A stretch of DNA of 64,000 nt from Aliidiomarina indica (GTDB lineage: Bacteria > Pseudomonadota > Gammaproteobacteria > Enterobacterales > Alteromonadaceae). The position numbers were made by a program, and so were the translations under genes. Positions 1-10,132 of this stretch are shown in pieces. The stretch is taken from assembly GCF_015354615.1 (NCBI RefSeq), contig NZ_JACAVQ010000008.1, positions 1 to 64,000 of the forward strand, in the 5' to 3' direction. Below the pieces are notes generated by a model. The model did no database searches and was not told where the DNA came from. It saw only the letters and a list, made by a program, of their open reading frames with translations. Position 1 is the stretch's first letter. Every line of letters begins with the position of its first letter.

Positions 1-229
1 AAAGCCTTAACGCCCCAACTGGTTAAATCTTAAAGGGTGACAACTATCCTGCCAGAGGGGGAAACTGAGACAGATTTAATTAGAGTTTTCTGCGATAGTA
101 ATAGCAGGAGACGACTATGAAAAAATCATGGGTCCTATTTTAAGGGATGTTTACAAGTCGACTGGATGATCATATAGACCTATGAAAACTTGGCTGACAC
201 AGAATATTGAACACCCTCTTGCTTTATCT
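1..229. other. Intergenic left edge with a possible IS3-type 5' end fragment
   Basis: No convincing gene is present. On the plus strand a good ribosome binding site (aggag, 102-112 region) precedes ATG at 117, but the frame stops after eight codons (MKKSWVLF). A start reading MKKS after a purine-rich leader resembles the beginning of IS3-family orfA genes, so this may be a truncated insertion sequence whose body is lost. This is a resemblance from memory only, with no terminal repeat or transposase body visible. Confidence 0.3.
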
Positions 230-538
230 TTAGTTTACGGATGAAACCGATAACTTATCGATTGCATATTCATCGTTAAACCGCATTGCGGTCTCCATCA
301 GTGTCGCTCCTCCGTATTCGGTATCCGCCGTAGCGCCCATATAAACAGCAATGTTGATTCTTAGTCTTCGCACTGGCTCATTTACTTTCCCGCTGTCAGC
401 AATTAAATAAAAGGTAGATTGCGGGAGTCCATTTAAAAATGCAGGTACATATAAAAGGTAGAAGCTAACCCAATAAGTAATAACCAAGAAGCACAACGCT
501 GAAAGAGTAATCTTAACTAGAGACATACCAAAACTCAT
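230..538 (-). CDS. Small membrane-anchored protein of unknown function, last gene of the RHS operon
   Basis: I do not recognise this 102-residue protein. Residues about 8-35 form one long hydrophobic segment (possibly one or two membrane helices); the remaining ~65 residues are soluble and would lie on one side of the inner membrane. Its ATG overlaps the stop of the preceding gene by four bases (ATGA, 535-538), so it is probably translationally coupled to it. Its place behind an RHS gene makes an immunity or accessory role possible, but there is no sequence evidence for that beyond position. A second in-frame ATG at 526 could also serve as start. Confidence 0.6.
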   Translation of the reverse strand: MSFGMSLVKITLSALCFLVITYWVSFYLLYVPAFLNGLPQSTFYLIADSGKVNEPVRRLRINIAVYMGATADTEYGGATLMETAMRFNDEYAIDKLSVSSVN

Positions 539-1149
539 AACTTCTTACACTCCAAATCCGATGTATCGGTTAATGTATTATATAATTGGCTGAAGGAAAG
601 TTGGATATCATAGTTATTTACTTCACAAACGAGTTCTTCTAACTCTGTCAAGGTTTCTATGCTCATATAGTGACCAAACTCGGAAATAAGGTCTGCCCGC
701 ATTGCTGTAATCATTGAGCGGAAGAGCTCACCATTTCTAGCATTTATATCCATTCCTTTTCGCTTAATTCTTTCAATATCCCTTCGCGCAGAGTTTGTAT
801 CTCCATGTACATGAACCACAAAAGATGTGTTATCGAGTGCGCCAAACGACTCTGAATCATATCTATAACTAACCAAAAAGTGCTGAACAATTAATAACAA
901 CATGCATGCGATTGCATAGCTTTTGGGGAAAGCCATGCGCTCTCTACCAAAATAAACGAGCAATCCGGCAATGATCAAAACTATGAGGAAGCTTGTAAAT
1001 ATTAACGGAAGTAACTGATCAAGTGCCTCTGACCAAGAGTCTATCAATCTATGTTCACGAAAGTTATTAAACACAAAAAATCCAAGCAGACTCAAGGGAA
1101 GCGCCATGGTCAAGCGCCCTAATAAGTCATTTCTTTTTCTCTCCGCCAT
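535..1149 (-). CDS. Membrane protein of unknown function directly downstream of RHS gene; candidate immunity protein
   Basis: This 204-residue protein has three hydrophobic segments in its first ~100 residues (near 15-30, 45-65 and 75-92) followed by a ~110-residue soluble C-terminal part rich in charged residues. I chose the ATG at 1147-1149 because a run of seven G residues sits just upstream at Shine-Dalgarno distance; an upstream TTG at 1161 would add four residues. The gap to the RHS stop is 31 bp, so the two are likely co-transcribed. By analogy with polymorphic-toxin loci, the gene after the toxin tip often encodes its immunity protein, and a membrane location would suit a toxin acting on the membrane or periplasm. 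That role is inference. Confidence 0.6.
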   Translation of the reverse strand: MAERKRNDLLGRLTMALPLSLLGFFVFNNFREHRLIDSWSEALDQLLPLIFTSFLIVLIIAGLLVYFGRERMAFPKSYAIACMLLLIVQHFLVSYRYDSESFGALDNTSFVVHVHGDTNSARRDIERIKRKGMDINARNGELFRSMITAMRADLISEFGHYMSIETLTELEELVCEVNNYDIQLSFSQLYNTLTDTSDLECKKL

Positions 1150-1180
1150 ATACCCCCCCAACGAACAATATCTAAATATT

Positions 1181-4100
1181 TTAGAATCCAGACTTCGTAT
1201 TCGAGCAATCTAGTCTACGAGTTACACTTATTTCATTTCCGTCTGAATCAAACCTTCTCTCAACCCTCAACCTGTGTCCGTTGTGTTCATAAAAAGTTGT
1301 TACTTGCGTATCACCCTGCTGAATATCAATCCGCAACGCCTCGCCTGCTGAGTGTAATAAAAAGACCGTTCCGGTTGCTGGGATAACATAAAAAGGGTTT
1401 GGAGCAAAAAGTGTCGAGAAAGCAACAGCTTGACTGGCTATTTTGAAATCGTCACTAAGCTTATTCGCACGTTTTCTTTGTATTTCTGCGTCGGCTCGAC
1501 TTACATTTGCAAAATCCACTACGACTGTTTCGATTCTCATATGGTTTGTGCTATTTGCGTGGCATCCACATGCCTCTAATCCGAAAAAGTCAAAATAATT
1601 AACCGGATTTGCCCCCACATACCCATAGGTATTCATCCCGCCGGCAAGCCCTATCGGGTCGCTTTGCAGGTAACGGCCTGTGGTGGCATCGTAATCCCGA
1701 AAATAGTTATACCAGCTGTTTTTCTCTGCATCCCAGTACTGGCCCGGAAAACCAATATTAAAATCACCTATTGAGCTCGTTAACACGGTGCGTTCGAAGG
1801 CTTCGAGCTGTGCCCGCCACACCACGTTCTGCGACTGGTCGGTGATTACTTCAGGGCGGCCGAGGTGATCATTATGCACATAGTACAACTGGTTGTTGGC
1901 AATATAGCCTACCACCTGACCCGCAAAATAAATATATTGCTTCGCCGTACCCTCGGCAAGTAATTGCCCCGTCGGGCTGTATATATAGTGCGTGGAGGTA
2001 CTTCCTGTGGTTTTACGCACCCGTTGCCCCAATGCATTATACCCATAGGTGGTGCTGCCAGCACTCACCATACGGTTGTCTTGATTGTAGGTATAGTTCC
2101 GTGTTTGTCCGTTGAACAAAATCTCACTGACCACATTGCCATTTGCATCGTAAGTCAGACTACGCTGATTACTTCCTCTGGTGACCGATAACAAGCGGTT
2201 CGAGTTAGCATCCATCTGATAGGTTTCACTCAAGGTTCCACTGCGGCTCAATCGGTTCCCTATACTATCGTAAGTGAAATCCGTGTTACCCAACCCCACG
2301 CTGGAAACGGACGTTAATCTTCCTAAATTATCGTACGTGAAGTTCTGACTGTCCGAAGGCCGAATCTGGTTTGTGATTGCGTTAATAAATCCACGAGTGT
2401 CATACCCATAGCTTAAACTTTGGATGTTTGGTGTGGAGATTTTCGTTATATGGTAGGAAGCGTTATATTCTAAATTTCTCTGGAGCTGATTTCCAAACGT
2501 GAAACTCCGAACTGGACCAAATGGTAAATACTGTGCGTTTCCTAATATATCGTGCGTAGAGCCGTTAATCGTAACTGTCATATGGTCAATGAAGCCTAAA
2601 TCGCTATAGATATAGTTGACACTATTCCCTCCAGGATAAATTAAGGATATTAAACGCCCATGTTGATCATACTCCCAGTTTACTGCGTAATCTTCGCCAA
2701 GTATGTTGTTGTGCTGTGTGGCCAGTTTACCCCACTGGTTATAACTGTAAGTCGTGTGCCCCGAACCATCGGATATAGAAGTTAGTTTTCCATGCCCGCT
2801 CAGCGATTGGTCGTAGTTAAACTCAACCACCTGATTATTGACTCTCTTTGTTATTCGACCGAGCGAATCATATTCGAAACTAGTTGATATGCCACGAGCA
2901 TCGGTTTTGCTCAATACTTGACCTATTAACGAGTACAAAAATGTCGAGGTGCCCGCATCTTGACTATCTAGCTGAGTGCGTTCTCTGAATTTATTAAGTG
3001 AGTAGTGAGTATCAATATCCCGAGCATCTTGTACGCGCGTCAAGCCCCGTTCATTATGCTCAAACCGTGTTTCAATTCCATTAGGCTCACGCTGAAGTGT
3101 CAGTCGGTTTAACTCATCGTATTCATAGTAAGTTACTTGGTTTGCGCCATCCTGAACGCTTACGAGGTTACCCGCAGCGTCATAATTATACCGAGAAAGA
3201 GCAACACCTTCATGATCATAAACTGCCGTTAACATTCCCCTTTTAGAATATTCGAAGGTTCGCTCGTATGATTGATTGATTGCATAAACATGCCCACATT
3301 CTTCAGGTGGTGGCTGTATAATAATCGGATCAGGTTCTTCGGGCTCAATTCCAATTTCAGAGACTTCTGCAGATGTAACCATGATCCCCATAGGCTCTGA
3401 ACCTTCACAAGGAACATAATCAATGTAAACACGCTCTGAAAAACGCTGCTGAACAATATTTCCCAATAAATTTCTAGTAAGTAATTCCTCGTGCTGCAAA
3501 TCGCCTTGTGAAACTTTCACATTCACCAGTCTTCCCGCAATGTCGTAGAGATACCTATAAGTTATTTGGTCAGAACGGGTTTCGGTTGCGATGTGACCAA
3601 ATCTATTACGCGTGTACGTTATGCGGTAAACTGATCCGCTGGCAGACCTTTTTTCGATTGCCCTCAAACGACTCCGGCTATCATATTCGTAGGCGGTTTG
3701 AGTTCCGTCTGGATGTGTAATCAGACCAACATTACCTAACGCATCATAACCCGTATAGGTTGTTTTCAAGCCATTTGATGTGGCAGATTCGATTAATTGC
3801 CCAAGATTATCGTAAGTATAGGTTTTTGAGTTGCCTTTCGGATTTGTTACAATTAAAGTGGCTGGGATTAGACCCTGATGATAAGTGTAGGCGTATTGCC
3901 ATATACGGCTTTCGTTGTCACCTTTTTGCTCATAGCGTATCAGGTCGCCGGCATAATTGTATTGAAAGGACTCATTAACACCATCTCCTCGTGTTACGCT
4001 AAGTAACTTTCTTGTTGTCGGGTGCCAACTATAAAGCTCAGTATATTCAGAGGAACTACCAACTGCTCGCGTACGAGACTGCAAGAGCCGTTTATCATAC

Positions 4101-5332
4101 GTGAAACTTGTTACTGTGCCGGACATATCTGTTCTCGATATGACCTCACCTAATCCATTATGAATCTGGCTCTGCACACCACTGCTGCAGTATGGGGTGC
4201 CTTCTACCTCAACCGAGACTAGTTTGCTTTTTGAATTGTCAGAATATCGATAAGTAGTATCATGACCAATTGCGTTTGTTACCTTTGTAAAGGTTTCACC
4301 GTATGTAAAAGTATTTTTATTGATATTATTAGCATGTCTACTGACAGTAACCCGACCTTGGATATCATATTCGAACCATGAGTAACGTATCCCGTTGTAA
4401 CTTATGCCGGTGAGATAATAGGGGGTGGTTCCCTCGTAATGGTAGGTATGTCTATCGCCGTTTGGATAGAGAACACTCGAAAGCATATTGTGGCTATCAT
4501 AAGTATAACTAAAATGGTTTCCGGCAGGATCTTCGACTTGTGAAATCCGACCATCCGCCCAAGATACGTGTAATTGTCGCCCGGCAGCATCTGTTATTGA
4601 TGCCAAGTTATTGCCTTGATAACCAAATGTAATGGACCTTCCGCTTGAAACATCACGCACTTCAATAAGGCGCCCCTCGTTGTTAAAAACAGTAACCGTG
4701 CCTCTTTCATGGTGCAAAGTCCAAACGGAATAATCAGGGGTACTGTCAAGAACATTCGCACCTGATACTGACAGAAATGAAACTTCCGGAAGTTCTCCGG
4801 GAGGGACTGTACGGGGGGCTTCAAAGTAAAGCTTCTTTCCCATTTCGTTTACCACAAAGACGGGCCAAGGGTGACCATCTGGAGATGTGGTCAATTCAAG
4901 TCGCCAGTCAAACACTGAAGACCATCCTTGACCAAAAGATCCAACATCTACTTTCGTGCTCGCGTAATTTCTTTCTAATGATAGTGGGTACTGACCATTT
5001 CCGATAAAGTCGATAACTCGTTCAATTTTCGTGCCCGAGGAGACAATGACCGGATTACCTTCTTCACAACTCTCATCAGCTGGGCTTTCGTTTTCAGCTC
5101 CAAAATTAAAATCACTTCCTGAATACCCATCCTCCTGAAGAAAAATTCGCAGGCGCGACAGAATATCCTCTATTTCTCTTTCTTTGTCATTTCTTGACCA
5201 GCGGGTCCCTTTTGTTTCTATTCGTTCGATGTTTTGAGAGCCGGAGGCGCTTGAGCTTATGGGCCAAAGGCCTATCAACAATGCGCAAAATAAAAGAATT
5301 AGAATAAAATTTGAATTGAAGAGTTGTTTCAT
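1181..5332 (-). CDS. RHS/YD-repeat secreted protein with variable C-terminal tip (putative polymorphic toxin)
   Basis: The 1383-residue product starts with a Sec-type signal peptide (residues 1-30, cleavage after SSASG or nearby). A DUF6531-like opening domain follows (about 85-200, with GNPV near its start), then a long array of YD repeats. The conserved RHS core ends in [16 protein letters not shown] and a closing DFFGL motif near residue 1252. The 131 residues after this point are the usual place for a toxin tip; here they contain a CGC motif, a hydrophobic stretch (~1300-1335) and a beta-rich charged end, and match no toxin family I know. A proline- and cysteine-rich insert interrupts the repeats near residues 637-690. 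No PAAR, VgrG or T6SS gene is nearby, so export of the folded cocoon would have to be Sec-based or unknown. The Shine-Dalgarno AGGATGA precedes the ATG. The locus looks more AT-rich than the flanking core genes, consistent with transfer. Confidence 0.88.
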   Translation of the reverse strand: MKQLFNSNFILILLFCALLIGLWPISSSASGSQNIERIETKGTRWSRNDKEREIEDILSRLRIFLQEDGYSGSDFNFGAENESPADESCEEGNPVIVSSGTKIERVIDFIGNGQYPLSLERNYASTKVDVGSFGQGWSSVFDWRLELTTSPDGHPWPVFVVNEMGKKLYFEAPRTVPPGELPEVSFLSVSGANVLDSTPDYSVWTLHHERGTVTVFNNEGRLIEVRDVSSGRSITFGYQGNNLASITDAAGRQLHVSWADGRISQVEDPAGNHFSYTYDSHNMLSSVLYPNGDRHTYHYEGTTPYYLTGISYNGIRYSWFEYDIQGRVTVSRHANNINKNTFTYGETFTKVTNAIGHDTTYRYSDNSKSKLVSVEVEGTPYCSSGVQSQIHNGLGEVISRTDMSGTVTSFTYDKRLLQSRTRAVGSSSEYTELYSWHPTTRKLLSVTRGDGVNESFQYNYAGDLIRYEQKGDNESRIWQYAYTYHQGLIPATLIVTNPKGNSKTYTYDNLGQLIESATSNGLKTTYTGYDALGNVGLITHPDGTQTAYEYDSRSRLRAIEKRSASGSVYRITYTRNRFGHIATETRSDQITYRYLYDIAGRLVNVKVSQGDLQHEELLTRNLLGNIVQQRFSERVYIDYVPCEGSEPMGIMVTSAEVSEIGIEPEEPDPIIIQPPPEECGHVYAINQSYERTFEYSKRGMLTAVYDHEGVALSRYNYDAAGNLVSVQDGANQVTYYEYDELNRLTLQREPNGIETRFEHNERGLTRVQDARDIDTHYSLNKFRERTQLDSQDAGTSTFLYSLIGQVLSKTDARGISTSFEYDSLGRITKRVNNQVVEFNYDQSLSGHGKLTSISDGSGHTTYSYNQWGKLATQHNNILGEDYAVNWEYDQHGRLISLIYPGGNSVNYIYSDLGFIDHMTVTINGSTHDILGNAQYLPFGPVRSFTFGNQLQRNLEYNASYHITKISTPNIQSLSYGYDTRGFINAITNQIRPSDSQNFTYDNLGRLTSVSSVGLGNTDFTYDSIGNRLSRSGTLSETYQMDANSNRLLSVTRGSNQRSLTYDANGNVVSEILFNGQTRNYTYNQDNRMVSAGSTTYGYNALGQRVRKTTGSTSTHYIYSPTGQLLAEGTAKQYIYFAGQVVGYIANNQLYYVHNDHLGRPEVITDQSQNVVWRAQLEAFERTVLTSSIGDFNIGFPGQYWDAEKNSWYNYFRDYDATTGRYLQSDPIGLAGGMNTYGYVGANPVNYFDFFGLEACGCHANSTNHMRIETVVVDFANVSRADAEIQRKRANKLSDDFKIASQAVAFSTLFAPNPFYVIPATGTVFLLHSAGEALRIDIQQGDTQVTTFYEHNGHRLRVERRFDSDGNEISVTRRLDCSNTKSGF

Positions 5333-5416
5333 TATGGGTCATCCTGCGTTCCGTGCATTTATGGCCCATCAGAGTAGGCTGTTAATTAAGTCATCCTGAT
5401 AGAGTCTATTACGAAT

Positions 5417-5443
5417 ATTATATGCCCGTCTATAAAATGTTAA
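5417..5443 (-). promoter_or_regulatory. Candidate sigma-70 promoter of the RHS operon
   Basis: On the minus strand a perfect TATAAT (5417-5422) lies 15 bp after TTAACA (5438-5443). The spacing is short, so this is a tentative assignment. It is about 85 bp upstream of the RHS start codon. Confidence 0.4.
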
Positions 5444-5536
5444 TAAAATTGCTTTAGCCACGGCCGAACTAATTAAAAAGGACTGTCCTAAAGTGTGAAG
5501 TGAAGTACCCCTAAAGTGAACTGAGGCGCTTTTTGC

Positions 5537-6391
5537 TTATTGGCTGTTTAATCTATCCCTAATTAACTTTAAATACAGTGTAGGCACGCTACCAATCTCA
5601 TGCTGTTCCATAAAGGTTTTTTCTGCGACGGGCTTCCACGCATAACCTGGACCATGCGTACAAGTATCTGCTGGATACAAACCTACCGCATCGTCGCTAT
5701 CTGCATCTGAACCTAACACCCACTGTCCTTTTTCTGTTTTTCGTGCAATTGGGGTGGTTAGGTAGGTTCTCCAAGGCAAGCTTGCCTTGAAAGCCTGATA
5801 GCTTTCGTCATTGAGTTCACGGGATGCCGTAAACACGATATTTAATGCATCGAACTGGTAATCACCGCTACAAAAGGCACGTGCTAATTCGGGGCGCATG
5901 CCATATTCATCCGCTAAACCCAAAGCATGTCCGAGTTCATGCTGTAGCAGCAAGCCCGTTGCAGCCTGAGGCGCATACACAACTCCATTTCGAGTCTGGG
6001 CTAAGCCATCCCCAGTGACCACCATCGCTATGGCTTCAGGTGGTTCACTGCTCACATTCTCGCAATGCACATGGCCGTTCACTTCAAAGCATTGGCTTTC
6101 ATAGCGCTGCGGATCCAGTGTCGCACAAAATGGTAAAATCTCGGGATTGAAGTTCTCCTGAACGAACTGCAGGCGGGTCGACAATCTCTCCTCGAGAGAC
6201 TCGGCCCCCAAGACATGCACATCAAATAGACAAGCTTCGTGAGCATGAATCAAGACTCGACTGTATGCTTGAGTCTCAACTCCTTCATCCAAGAGAGGCT
6301 CTTCACCATGCTGCCACCAAGGCAACAAAAGAGCGGCACCGACGATAGTCAATGCACTCAGTTTAAAGAAGGGAATGCGCTTCGGTGACAT
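5537..6391 (-). CDS. Putative membrane-anchored zinc metalloprotease (metzincin-like HExxHxxGxxD)
   Basis: The protein begins with a short basic region and a hydrophobic segment that is either a signal anchor or a signal peptide, so it should act in the periplasm. The motif HELGHALGLADEY (about residues 151-163) matches HExxHxxGxxD: two His zinc ligands, catalytic Glu, and an Asp in the third-ligand place as in snapalysin-type peptidases. Several Cys pairs suggest disulfides. I chose ATG at 6391 because it avoids overlap with nlpI and gives a clean signal sequence; a GTG at 6424 would add 11 residues and overlap nlpI by 23 bp. It follows nlpI by about 10 bp, so they are probably one transcript. 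The substrate is unknown. Confidence 0.7.
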   Translation of the reverse strand: MSPKRIPFFKLSALTIVGAALLLPWWQHGEEPLLDEGVETQAYSRVLIHAHEACLFDVHVLGAESLEERLSTRLQFVQENFNPEILPFCATLDPQRYESQCFEVNGHVHCENVSSEPPEAIAMVVTGDGLAQTRNGVVYAPQAATGLLLQHELGHALGLADEYGMRPELARAFCSGDYQFDALNIVFTASRELNDESYQAFKASLPWRTYLTTPIARKTEKGQWVLGSDADSDDAVGLYPADTCTHGPGYAWKPVAEKTFMEQHEIGSVPTLYLKLIRDRLNSQ

Positions 6392-6401
6392 CTTCGCGTG
6401 A

Positions 6402-7325
6402 TCAGGGCGCTCGTAAAAGTTCACGGATATTATTTAGCTCCGTGCGTGCGTGACGATGCTCCAAATACGGGTACACGTTGGTGGCAAGCGTGAGCTTAAA
6501 GAAATTCATCGCTTGATGGTATTGGCCATTCATGGCGGCCACTTTGCCCATATAGAAGTAGGCTTCACATAACTGGTAATTCAGCTTGCGGCGATCTTCC
6601 GCGTTCTCGTAGGCATACATAATCAAACTCTCGCCGTCGATCTCGCCCACCAGAAATTCCAAAATCTTCTGGCCCCAAACATCTAAATTGGCGGCTTCCC
6701 ACTGCTCATTCAATTGCTCAAATGCGCGGCCTGGGTTCATTTCCCATGCGGCAAAGTAATACCACATCACCCGGAATGGGTCGCTCGGGTCCTGAAAGTA
6801 ATAATCAGCAAAATCGCTCAGCGCAAGCTCAAACTGGCCGTTGTAATAAGCAGCTAATCCACGATTTAAATACACGTATTCGTGATCAGGTTGAAGCTCA
6901 ATCACACTATCAAAGGCTTCAAATGCGGCCTGGAACTCACCAGCCTCCGCATAGTAAATACCGAGAGAATGGTAAGCGTCGGCCATCGCCGGTTGCAACT
7001 CAAGGGCTTGGTTTACATCCACCAACGCCAAGGTTCTTAAGCCAAGATAATCATAGGTCATTGCGCGAACGTGTAATATTTGAGCGCGCTGCTCATCGTT
7101 TAAATCAGCTTTATAAAGCAGTTCGGTAAGCTGCAACAGCTCAATTTCAATGTTTTGATCGACAGGTAAAGGCTCAACAAGGAAAAGTTGCGGTTCACTC
7201 CCGTGAAATTCCTGCACCGACTCCACGACATCGGCGTCACTTGGCGCTTCAGGCGTTACCGTACATGCGGACAGTAAAAACACCGTAACCCAGCCTAAAC
7301 TTAACGTACGAATTAATCGGTTCAC
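6402..7325 (-). CDS. nlpI: Lipoprotein NlpI, TPR adaptor for periplasmic proteases
   Basis: The product has a signal peptide ending in the lipobox LSAC (lipidated Cys21) and several tetratricopeptide repeats from about residue 60 to 190. At 307 residues it matches NlpI, an outer-membrane lipoprotein that in E. coli presents peptidoglycan endopeptidases to the protease Prc. Position just downstream of pnp is also as in E. coli. The start is GTG with a strong AGGAG about eight bases upstream. A putative metalloprotease follows immediately, suggesting that this NlpI may have a local protease partner. Confidence 0.88.
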   Translation of the reverse strand: MNRLIRTLSLGWVTVFLLSACTVTPEAPSDADVVESVQEFHGSEPQLFLVEPLPVDQNIEIELLQLTELLYKADLNDEQRAQILHVRAMTYDYLGLRTLALVDVNQALELQPAMADAYHSLGIYYAEAGEFQAAFEAFDSVIELQPDHEYVYLNRGLAAYYNGQFELALSDFADYYFQDPSDPFRVMWYYFAAWEMNPGRAFEQLNEQWEAANLDVWGQKILEFLVGEIDGESLIMYAYENAEDRRKLNYQLCEAYFYMGKVAAMNGQYHQAMNFFKLTLATNVYPYLEHRHARTELNNIRELLRAP

Positions 7326-7389
7326 TTGCGACTCCTACTGTCTATGATAGGGGTTATTACACCACATCCACGGCCTCTGGCAAAGAGGC

Positions 7390-7419
7390 AAAAAAAATGG
7401 CTGTCCGTAGACAGCCATT
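7390..7419 (-). terminator. Intrinsic terminator downstream of pnp
   Basis: On the minus strand a perfect 10-bp stem (7396-7405 with 7410-7419, loop of four) is followed by eight T residues. It lies between the pnp stop and the nlpI start. Confidence 0.85.
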
Positions 7420-7444
7420 CCTATTTTTGCGTACAAATTAACGC

Positions 7445-9553
7445 TTATTCTTCAGAAGTGGTTTCTTCTGGAGCTTCTTGCGCTTCTTTCATACTCAGAC
7501 GTACACGGCCTTGACGATCAATTTCCAGAACTTTTACGTTCACAGTTTGACCAACCGACAAGTAATCGTTCACATCTTCCACACGCTTATCGCTAATTTG
7601 CGAAATATGAACCAAACCATCTTTGCCTGGAAGTACAGTTACAAAGGCACCGAAATCAACGATACGTGCAACTTTACCTTCATAGATGCGACCTACTTCA
7701 ACTTCTGCAGTCAGCGCTTCGATGCGTTTCACCGCATTTTGAGCTGAGGCATCGTCAGTTGCAGCAATCTTAATCGTACCATCGTCATCAATTTCAATCG
7801 TGGTACCCGTAGATTCCGTCAGTTCACGGATAACTGCGCCGCCTTTACCGATAACATCACGAATCTTCTCTGGGTTGATCTTCATGATGTGGAAGCGTGG
7901 CGCGAAATCAGACACATCGTCACGAGCTGAGCTGATCGCCTGGTCCATTACCGACAGAATATGCAAACGAGCGGCTTTAGCTTGTGCCAACGCTTGTTGC
8001 ATGATGTCTTTGGTAATACCCTCGATTTTGATATCCATTTGCAGTGCAGTCACGCCTGTTGCGCTTCCGGCTACTTTAAAGTCCATATCGCCAAGGTGAT
8101 CTTCGTCACCCAAGATATCTGATAGAACTACAAACTTATCACCTTCCTTCACCAAGCCCATGGCAATACCGGCAACCGATGCTTTAATCGGAACACCTGC
8201 ATCCATCAATGCCAGTGACGTACCACATACAGAAGCCATTGAGCTCGAACCATTCGATTCAGTGATTTCAGATACTACACGGATGGTGTACGGGAATTCT
8301 TCTGGGTTAGGCATCACTGCCATAACACCGCGCTTAGCAAGACGACCGTGGCCGATTTCCCGACGCTTCGGAGAGCCAACCATGCCGGTTTCGCCGACAC
8401 AGTACGGAGGGAAGTTGTAGTGCAGCATAAAGCGATCAGTACGGTGACCCATAATCTCGTCAATATTCTGCGCATCACGCTCTGTACCGAGGGTTGCAGC
8501 AACTAATGCTTGGGTTTCACCACGGGTAAACACAGAAGAACCGTGAACACGCGGTAATACGCCAGTAGCAACGTTCAGGCCACGAACCATATCTGGTTCA
8601 CGTCCATCGATGCGCGGCTCACCAGCAATAATACGACCACGTACAACCTGTGATTCGAAATCATGGAAAATATCGCCCACTTCTTTCTCATCAAGATCGT
8701 CATGATCGGCTTTGAGCTGTTCGATCACATCTTTAAGAGCTGCTTTCAACGCATCACGGCGCTCGCTCTTGTCAGTGATCATGTATGCTTCGCCGATTTT
8801 GCTTTCTGCAGCTGCTTTTACTGCTGCAATAAGAGGCTCGTTCTTAGCAGCTGGCTGCCAGTCCCACTTCGGCGCGTTTACTTCTGCAGCAAAATCATTT
8901 ACTGCATTAATGACCGATTGCAATTGCTCGTGACCGTACATTACGGCACCTAGCATCACTTCTTCACTTAACAAGTTCGCTTCTGACTCAACCATCAATA
9001 CCGCAGATTCAGTTCCGGCAACAACGAGATCAAGATTTGAAGTTTCTAGTTCAGTTTTTGTTGGGTTTAGCACGTATTCATCATTGCTAAAGCCAACCCG
9101 CGCTGCACCGATAGGGCCGTTAAATGGCAAGCCTGAAACAGCCAATGCCGCAGAGGTACCGATTAGGGCCACAATATCTGGATTCACTTCTGGGTTCAGT
9201 GATACAACGGTGGCAACCACTTGTACTTCGTTGTAGAAACCTTCTGGGAACAATGGACGGATTGGACGATCAATCAGACGACTGGTGAGTGTTTCATTTT
9301 CAGAAGGACGTCCTTCACGCTTGAAGAAACCGCCAGGGATTTTACCGGCCGCGTAGGTACGTTCTTGATAATTAACGGTGAGCGGGAAGAAATCTTGGTC
9401 GGCCCGCGCTTCTTTTTTACCAACCACGGTAACTAAAACTGTGGTGTCGTCCATGCTTACCATGACAGCACCTGAAGCTTGACGTGCAATTGCTCCGGTT
9501 TCTAATGTAACTGTGTGCTGACCATACTTAAATTGTTTAATAATAGGATTCAC
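7445..9553 (-). CDS. pnp: Polyribonucleotide nucleotidyltransferase (PNPase)
   Basis: This is the 3'-5' phosphorolytic exoribonuclease and a core degradosome subunit. The 702 residues cover two RNase PH domains with a helical domain between them, a KH domain (around 555-615, with VIGKGG) and a C-terminal S1 domain (about 622-690). Length is normal for the family. The start codon is GTG with AAGGAA upstream; the N-terminus [20 protein letters not shown] aligns with known PNPases. The long leader between rpsO and pnp contains hairpins that could support the autogenous control known for E. coli pnp. Confidence 0.97.
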   Translation of the reverse strand: MNPIIKQFKYGQHTVTLETGAIARQASGAVMVSMDDTTVLVTVVGKKEARADQDFFPLTVNYQERTYAAGKIPGGFFKREGRPSENETLTSRLIDRPIRPLFPEGFYNEVQVVATVVSLNPEVNPDIVALIGTSAALAVSGLPFNGPIGAARVGFSNDEYVLNPTKTELETSNLDLVVAGTESAVLMVESEANLLSEEVMLGAVMYGHEQLQSVINAVNDFAAEVNAPKWDWQPAAKNEPLIAAVKAAAESKIGEAYMITDKSERRDALKAALKDVIEQLKADHDDLDEKEVGDIFHDFESQVVRGRIIAGEPRIDGREPDMVRGLNVATGVLPRVHGSSVFTRGETQALVAATLGTERDAQNIDEIMGHRTDRFMLHYNFPPYCVGETGMVGSPKRREIGHGRLAKRGVMAVMPNPEEFPYTIRVVSEITESNGSSSMASVCGTSLALMDAGVPIKASVAGIAMGLVKEGDKFVVLSDILGDEDHLGDMDFKVAGSATGVTALQMDIKIEGITKDIMQQALAQAKAARLHILSVMDQAISSARDDVSDFAPRFHIMKINPEKIRDVIGKGGAVIRELTESTGTTIEIDDDGTIKIAATDDASAQNAVKRIEALTAEVEVGRIYEGKVARIVDFGAFVTVLPGKDGLVHISQISDKRVEDVNDYLSVGQTVNVKVLEIDRQGRVRLSMKEAQEAPEETTSEE

Positions 9554-9654
9554 GTTTTCTTTTCCTTCAACTTACTTACATTTTGCCCTTTGATTCTCTG
9601 GGCCATCTTTTTACGACTTACTTTAATTTATCCGATTAGTATACCTAATCATTG

Positions 9655-9707
9655 ACCTGTGCGAGAACCATTTCCTGCATTCTCTTGTGTAATAACTGTA
9701 CACAGGT
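9655..9707 (-). promoter_or_regulatory. Stem-loop region in the pnp leader
   Basis: Arms ACCTGTG/CACAGGT (9701-9707 and 9655-9661) enclose an inner pair GAGAA/TTCTC and an alternative TGTGTA/TACACA hairpin. In E. coli the pnp leader hairpin is cut by RNase III and PNPase as part of autoregulation; this is a positional and structural analogue only. Confidence 0.4.
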
Positions 9708-9765
9708 CGCTTCAAACCCATTTCATATAGGCTGGAGCCCTACTCATAAAAGAATGAATAAAAAT

Positions 9766-9787
9766 AAAGGGGCCCAGAGGCCCCTTT
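9766..9787 (-). terminator. Intrinsic terminator downstream of rpsO
   Basis: Minus-strand stem AAAGGGGCC/GGCCCCTTT (nine pairs, loop of four) followed by ATTTTTATT. It separates rpsO from pnp. Confidence 0.85.
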
Positions 9788-9798
9788 ATTAACACCGC

Positions 9799-10068
9799 TT
9801 AGCGGCGCAGTTCTAGACGCTGAATCAAATCAACGTAGCGCGCTTCGTCTTTACGCTTCAGATAGTCCAGCAATTTACGACGCTGGCTAACCATGCGAAG
9901 TAGACCACGACGTGAGTGGTGGTCGTGCTTGTGTTCTTTGAAGTGACCTTGCAGGTGGTTAATTTGGGCAGTTAACAGTGCGACCTGAACTTCAGGTGAA
10001 CCGGTATCGCCTTCACCGCGTGCAAAATCAGAAACGATTTGTGCTTTATGAGCTGCTGTTAGTGACAT
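9799..10068 (-). CDS. rpsO: 30S ribosomal protein S15
   Basis: The 89-residue product matches S15 in length and sequence throughout ([11 protein letters not shown] near residue 30 and the H[10 protein letters not shown] signature in the middle). S15 binds the central domain of 16S rRNA early in 30S assembly. I used the ATG at 10068, which has GGAGT at proper distance; a longer upstream reading only adds unrelated residues. It has its own promoter and a leader hairpin 18 bases before the start codon, consistent with feedback by S15. Confidence 0.98.
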   Translation of the reverse strand: MSLTAAHKAQIVSDFARGEGDTGSPEVQVALLTAQINHLQGHFKEHKHDHHSRRGLLRMVSQRRKLLDYLKRKDEARYVDLIQRLELRR

Positions 10069-10085
10069 ATTGGGACTCCATCTAG

Positions 10086-10108
10086 TTAGTGCCGGAGCCA
10101 ATCACTAA
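10086..10108 (-). promoter_or_regulatory. rpsO leader hairpin, candidate S15 feedback site
   Basis: Inverted repeat TTAGTG/CACTAA (10103-10108 and 10086-10091) with an 11-base loop lies just upstream of the rpsO Shine-Dalgarno. S15 is known to repress its own mRNA through leader structures in several bacteria; the assignment here rests on position. Confidence 0.4.
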
Positions 10109-10132
10109 TTCAGCCCCAGCGGAAGAGCGCGC

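Noticed and set aside
6722-7129. 135-codon plus-strand frame opposite nlpI
   Set aside because: It lies wholly within nlpI on the other strand, and its product has no recognisable features.
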